Shown one piece after another: positions 61,201 to 64,000 of a stretch of 64,000 bases of DNA. The translations under genes were made by a program, and so were the position numbers. Source of the stretch: Astropecten irregularis (taxonomy: Eukaryota > Echinodermata > Asteroidea > Paxillosida > Astropectinidae); the NCBI GenBank assembly GCA_963971285.1, contig OZ020252.1, forward strand, positions 14,111,662 through 14,175,661, read 5' to 3'. How positions within the stretch are numbered: position 1 is the first letter of the stretch; every line of letters begins with the position of its first letter. The notes beneath the pieces are model-generated. The model saw nothing but the letters and a program-made list of their open reading frames with translations, did not search any database and was not told the origin of the DNA.

Positions 61201-62832
61201 CGGACAATAAATTTAACAAAAAGCAAATTCCAAAAACAAAACTGTCTTGAAACAAAAGGCAAATTTTACAACAATACAGCGAGGTTAATAGTGATGAGGA
61301 TAACTCTTTCGGGGAAAGAAAGGTGGTTCTAAGAGAACGCAAGGGTCTATGCTCTAAGACATCCTCAGGGGCCACAAGTCACGTTAATACCCCTGCTTCT
61401 TTCAGATGCTTTCTACTCATAACAGTTTTTCACATGGTTCATATCACTGTAAACTTTCACCGTAAACCTTTCACCAGGCAAAGCCTGACATCAGGCATCT
61501 CTAGTGAATGAGTACAGTTTCCTGATTCTTCTTGAGTTCTTACCCTGAAATACGACGCCACTGTCTGTCGATTCTTGGCCATGTTCCCACTCGTAGCCTT
61601 CACAAATACACACATACAAACAAATGAATGAAAAACAATTCACAATAAGGATGTTCAAAACAGCACTGGTCCAAAATAAGCGAAATGTTTCTCAATGCAC
61701 AAGTCAAAACTATGAGTATGAGGCATGTATACCGGCAATGTGACGTATTGCCAAACCTTCTATACGTGATTAGTTTTGACAATGCATGAAGGAGGTACTA
61801 ATTACTCAAATCTGCAGGACTTGCAGGAAGTTTTAGAACTAGAGTCTGTTCTTGCAGCATGGAGGTACTATGATAGCATAATTTTATAACATAAACTGTT
61901 TTAAGTCATTGAAAAGTGAACAAAGAAAAATTGACTGGAGCGGGATTCGACTTAAAATAACTCAGTCAGTTTCCCTTGTGGTTATTTCACGAATAAACTG
62001 TTTTAGATAATCTTTGGGAGTTCTTTTGAGGTAGGACCTAAACAAATACTTTCAATTTGTTTGCTTCTCCTTCTTTTGTCCAATCTTAACAATCACTGAA
62101 TGTGATCATAATTCAAAGAAGTTATTAAGCGCCAATATTGTTCTTACAAAACGCACATGAAAATCAATATAAAGAGCAGAAGTGCAACTAAAGCTGCATC
62201 GATTAGAACACGAGGGCAAGGAAATTAGATGGAACCATAGTTTGATCAACAGCGTAGGACAGAGATAAACTCAGGATTGCAAAGGGAATGCTTTCTGAAG
62301 GAGGTACAAAGTGAAATAGAATGTCAAGTGATCTGCGTACTGCATTTATAATCAATGAGAGAGACTTAACAGGAGTTTAAGCAGCAACTGAGGTGAGTAT
62401 GCAACACAGTTGCACTGAAAACACCAAGTGGCATGAATGTAGTGTAAAGGACAAGCATTGATGATTAAACAATTGCAAGAAGGTAGACTGAGAGATGAAA
62501 AGACAGAACCATCTGAAAGTAACTGTCGATACAGATAGGGCTTATATTGGGCCTTAAGGTAACCAGGCTTGAGGTTAGGCTTGGTACTTATTTCGCTGCC
62601 GCCATTTGAGGCCCACAAAACGAAACGAATGGATTGGGCTACATGACGAAGCCTTAGAACTTAGGCTCCAGCTTTGCCATGTATCTCTCAACCCCTTCAT
62701 TTCATTTTGGACACAAATTGGTAGTAGCAAAATAAATCCCAAGCCTAGCCTAGATAGACGCAGACAGGTGCATACCGTGCCAGAGTTATAAGAATTCCTC
62801 ACTGTTGTTCTGGATGCAGAATCGTCATTGTG
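46179..62832 (-). CDS. MYO3: Class III myosin, C-terminal part (end of motor, IQ neck, tail); 5' part beyond window
   Basis: Thirteen exons (61597 down to 46179) join in frame to 852 codons plus stop. Class III assignment rests on [11 protein letters not shown] at the end of loop 2, [23 protein letters not shown], and [12 protein letters not shown] after the converter, all as I recall them from vertebrate MYO3A/B. Class III myosins are actin motors with an N-terminal Ser/Thr kinase, working at tips of actin protrusions (stereocilia, filopodia, photoreceptors). The kinase and most of the motor are not in this window. A 30-nt candidate microexon lies at 62803-62832. Exon coordinates are in the block entries. 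Confidence 0.88.
46740..47380. repeat. TGACGTCA-rich repeat region in the last myosin intron
   Basis: The palindrome 'tgacgtca' occurs at least six times, in forms such as 'gtgacgtcatgatgacgtca'. A ~155-bp unit with 'gatgaaacttggtgggtagg' or 'gatgaaacttggtggatagg' appears twice (from about 47110 and 47266). Confidence 0.75.
48347..51348 (-). CDS. MYO3: Myosin exons I-L: tail, including a Q-rich segment
   Basis: The exons are 51098-51348 (I), 50156-50278 (J), 49631-49739 (K) and 48351-48952 (L). I has a coiled-coil-like stretch ending [19 protein letters not shown] and K are Asp/Glu/Pro-rich and probably disordered. L carries a run of eight Gln and more Q-rich blocks, then P-P-P-P-I-P. Exon L can end at donor 48350 (CG|GTAGGT) and splice to 46290, or be read through to a TAG at 48347-48349. 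No known globular domain was recognised. Confidence 0.82.
49070..49215. repeat. Dispersed repeat, inverted relative at 57640-57770
   Basis: 'ggcttcctccaattggtcaa' and 'cccacccacgtgtgttttac' here correspond to 'ttgaccaattggagaatgcc' and 'aaaacacacgtgtgggtgtg' there. Both are in myosin introns. Confidence 0.65.
50437..50545 (+). mobile_element. tRNA-derived SINE, family I, degraded
   Basis: 'ggtggatagctcatttgata' and 'gtcgctggaatcccactcc' with the tail 'caatttgtctttgatcac'. Confidence 0.6.
51432..51665. mobile_element. GGCTC-ended foldback element, copy 5
   Basis: Starts 'tagggcccttttccaaacct' and ends 'aggtttggaaaaggaccta'; the core has 'gagattcagcttcaacgaaa'. It lies in the myosin intron between exons H and I, 83 bp from exon I. 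Confidence 0.85.
51814..52124. mobile_element. ATGGAATCCGTTAC foldback element, copy 2
   Basis: Ends 'gggcccaatttcatggaatc' and 'gattctatgaaattgggccc'; a sibling of 20528-20824. Confidence 0.8.
52358..58999 (-). CDS. MYO3: Myosin exons D-H: lever arm with about six IQ motifs
   Basis: The exons are 58837-58999 (D), 58115-58195 (E), 57341-57502 (F), 54688-55095 (G) and 52358-52533 (H). The motifs are [11 protein letters not shown] in [15 protein letters not shown] across D/E; L-I-Q-K-G-M-R-R across [10 protein letters not shown] in [14 protein letters not shown] across G/H; and [12 protein letters not shown] in H. Four introns cut in phase 1 just after the I-Q pair, which is a repeated architecture. 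IQ motifs bind calmodulin or light chains. Confidence 0.88.
54040..54165 (-). repeat. Dispersed repeat, copy of 8405-8530
   Basis: 'gcgtttcgatcctagcagga' and 'ctcatcagccaaaatgacct' are the reverse complement of words in 8405-8530. Confidence 0.65.
54688..55095 (-). CDS. MYO3: Myosin exon G: acidic, symmetrical (phase 1-1) neck cassette
   Basis: This 408-nt exon inserts 136 residues rich in Glu, Asp, Ser and Thr (for example [14 protein letters not shown]) and then ends S-V-V-K-I-Q-S, half an IQ motif. Acceptor 'acaccgttag', donor GTTGGA (weak). Both flanking introns are phase 1, so skipping keeps frame. Low-complexity content with a clear IQ half supports a real exon; alternative use is inferred. 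Confidence 0.75.
55311..55568. repeat. Tandem duplication, 134-bp period, 1.9 copies
   Basis: 'tacaatattgaaatcttgga' begins at 55311 and 55445; the copies differ at about one position. Recent duplication in the intron before myosin exon G. Confidence 0.9.
55588..55730. mobile_element. ACGATCGATCGTAAC foldback element
   Basis: Starts 'ggggtcaatgtcacgaagcc' and ends 'tttggtgagatcaacccc'. Confidence 0.8.
56690..56815. repeat. TTCTGAGAAGAACC-type repeat fragment
   Basis: 'gtgcggctctgagaagaacc' and 'agtatgctctgtctattggc' link it to 20870-21062 and to a trace at 33395-33485. Confidence 0.6.
57040..57185 (+). repeat. Dispersed repeat with 'tatttacacctgggtgaaga'
   Basis: 'caggtacctatttacacctg', 'cttgcccaaggatgcaagca' and 'ggattcaaacccacaatg' form a SINE-like 3' unit of a kind seen in many marine animals, as I recall. 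A weaker trace is at 25070-25150. Confidence 0.5.
57795..57975. repeat. TTCTGAGAAGAACC-type foldback
   Basis: 'tgtgtggttctgagaagaac' is mirrored by 'gttcttctcagaaccacgca' across a 20-bp loop; the outer flanks 'gcttacctaaataag' and 'cttattcaggcttac' also pair partly. Confidence 0.75.
58030..58112 (-). mobile_element. tRNA-derived SINE, family II, next to myosin exon E
   Basis: On the minus strand 'gctagcaggtggtctagtgg' begins about 10 bp after the exon E donor, followed by B box 'ggttgtgggttccaatccca'. Same orientation as the gene. Confidence 0.7.
58610..58790. repeat. 19-bp minisatellite 'tcatatccaaatcatttctg'-like
   Basis: About nine units of 18-19 bp, with 'aaatc' and 'aatc' variants. Open frames here are by-products. 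It ends about 45 bp before myosin exon D. Confidence 0.85.
59140..59280 (+). mobile_element. tRNA-derived SINE, family I
   Basis: 'gggctggatagctcagtttg' and 'gtttgaatcccaggctagtc' with the tail 'aatatttctttgttcacc'. Antisense in a myosin intron. Confidence 0.7.
59523..59755. mobile_element. GGCTC-ended foldback element, copy 6
   Basis: Starts 'tagggcgtttacgaaacgga' and ends 'ctgtttcgtaaacttccata'. It lies 28 bp from myosin exon C. Confidence 0.85.
59783..62832 (-). CDS. MYO3: Myosin exons A-C: end of motor and converter
   Basis: Exon A, 61544-61597 (18 codons: [16 protein letters not shown]), is the loop-2 border. Exon B, 60655-60860, carries the SH helix/relay end: [17 protein letters not shown] and [10 protein letters not shown]. 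Exon C, 59783-59894, is the converter region ending G-W-V-M-G-N-T-K. All junctions keep frame. Upstream, 62803-62832 ([10 protein letters not shown], phase 0-0, acceptor 'tatctgccgcag', donor GTGAGG) could be a loop-2 microexon; low confidence for that piece. Confidence 0.85.
61912..61992. repeat. SINE family I fragment
   Basis: 'gtgaacaaagaaaaattgac' and 'ggagcgggattcga' only, then unrelated sequence. Confidence 0.5.
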
Positions 62833-64000
62833 CTGCGGCAGATATAAAATAAAAATAGACAAACATAAAGAAGCAAAGCAAAAGTAGGGGGAAAAACAAA
62901 CTTGACACTGTTTCTTCACAACTGCACAGTCGTCTGTCTTCACAGCAGTATGTAGAATCTATTCTGTAGGTTAGCAATGTCTGGAAAGCACAAGATGGCG
63001 TGATGAGAGAGTTTGTAGCTCAATGATTGGAGATTCTGGAAGCAAGACAAAGCTTTTATTATTACCGAAGTGTGCGGTGAGAGATTTAAGCAAATGCCAG
63101 AATCAAAATAAACAAAAGCTTTAAATATGCTCCCAAAAGTTGTTATTACAAATTCCAATCAACACTTTTTCACAGTTTTGGTTTTTTGGGGCATACCTGA
63201 GGGAATACAATATTCAGAAGAGGAAGTACAATGTCAAGAGTTAATTTGAATGAAAGTGTTCCTGCAAAGAGGATTATCATCATATTGGGATTAGCTTAAT
63301 CCGCAGATGATCCCAGTGCTAATCCACAAAGACTTTTATACTCTCCCACTGGTGTCCAGTATTATAAAACCCAATTTTTCCCCAGTTATTGGCAGGAAAA
63401 ATGCCTGACTGACATCCATTTGATAATCCCCTTTGCAAATGATCAGTGCCCAGTTTATAAATGAAGCCCGCTGGAGAAAACGTAATGCGTATCACCGACA
63501 AACAATCTACATCACGAGACATTTTTTTTCAAGAAACTTGTAAAGTTCTGTTTGTTTTGCCTGTCAAGCTTCTATGCGCATAATCTCCATAAAACTGCCC
63601 TCACCTTCTAATGCAACTTGTACTGAGAATTATTACAGATACAAAGGCAATGAAAATCAAGTAACTACAAAGAAGCCCCTTTGTATGCATCAGTGCATCA
63701 AATGTGACACAGATATTGAAATGTGGAAGAGAACCTGGGGTTGATTTCACAAAGCCCTACGATTGATCGTAACTCAAGTTACGAAGGATACTCCATCGTA
63801 TCCTACATAGGGCTGCAATGCACCATATACCACGGATTGATAGTAAAAGTTACGATGAGTTTGGCGAAATCGACCCCTGGACAAGCAAAATTGGCCATTT
63901 TGTATTATAAAAAGAAGAAGACAAATTTCAGATGTGTGAAGAATTTTGATTTGAAAAGTGCAGCAGGTACACAACACTGCTAAAAGGAAAGCTAAATGAA
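62833..64000. other. Intron or upstream part of the myosin gene, no exon recognised
   Basis: No motor-domain sequence is seen on the minus strand. It contains an ACGATCGATCGTAAC element at 63737-63878. An open frame at 63319-63522 on the minus strand has no recognisable domain. Confidence 0.5.
63737..63878. mobile_element. ACGATCGATCGTAAC foldback element
   Basis: Starts 'ggggttgatttcacaaagcc' and ends 'gtttggcgaaatcgacccc'. Confidence 0.8.

Noticed and set aside
63319-63522. Minus-strand open frame as an upstream myosin exon
   Set aside because: No motor-domain motif and no matching splice phase to exon A.

Overview
This is eukaryotic (metazoan) DNA. The genes have many short exons, large introns, GT-AG junctions that keep frame, and a dense load of short foldback elements and tRNA-derived SINEs. 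A calcium-binding EGF exon array, SRCR-type scavenger receptor exons, a class III myosin and frequent 'taggcctac' words fit an invertebrate deuterostome, most likely an echinoderm. That assignment is inference; no species marker is present.

Layout. (1) 1-3626, + strand: the 3' part of a gene built from near-identical EGF exons repeated every 234 bp, followed at 4276-5311 by two SRCR half-exons with broken frames. (2) 5312-9230: no gene seen; a diverged ~600-bp segmental duplication and several repeat copies. (3) 9306-13892, + strand: a complete four-exon GM2-activator (GM2A-like) gene, 193 aa, with a TATA-like box upstream. (4) 15646-38940, - strand: a complete 25-exon MAN2C1 gene (cytosolic GH38 alpha-mannosidase, 1057 aa as assembled here), convergent with GM2A and carrying repeats in most introns. 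(5) 38941-46178: no confident gene; foldback elements, a SINE and unusual GC-rich blocks. (6) 46179 to beyond 62832, - strand: the C-terminal part of a class III myosin (MYO3-like): end of the motor, an IQ-rich neck, a Q-rich tail and a last exon with an [13 protein letters not shown] motif. Its kinase domain and most of its motor lie past the window's right edge.

The three main gene models were assembled exon by exon from splice sites, and the coding totals close in frame: GM2A 193 codons plus stop, MAN2C1 1057 plus stop, and the myosin part 852 plus stop. The genes do not form a pathway. GM2A acts in the lysosome on glycosphingolipids, MAN2C1 in the cytosol on free oligomannosides, MYO3 on actin.

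The least ordinary material is (a) the EGF array whose 120-nt introns are themselves stop-free, (b) a phase-1 cassette exon in the myosin neck whose inclusion or skipping rebuilds an IQ motif either way, (c) a stop codon that sits inside a splice donor and would give two myosin C-termini, (d) a six-copy interspersed element with GGCTC-rich inverted ends, repeatedly found within tens of bases of exons, and (e) a foldback element with CACTTCGCCCAC terminal arrays, carrying another transposon inside it.
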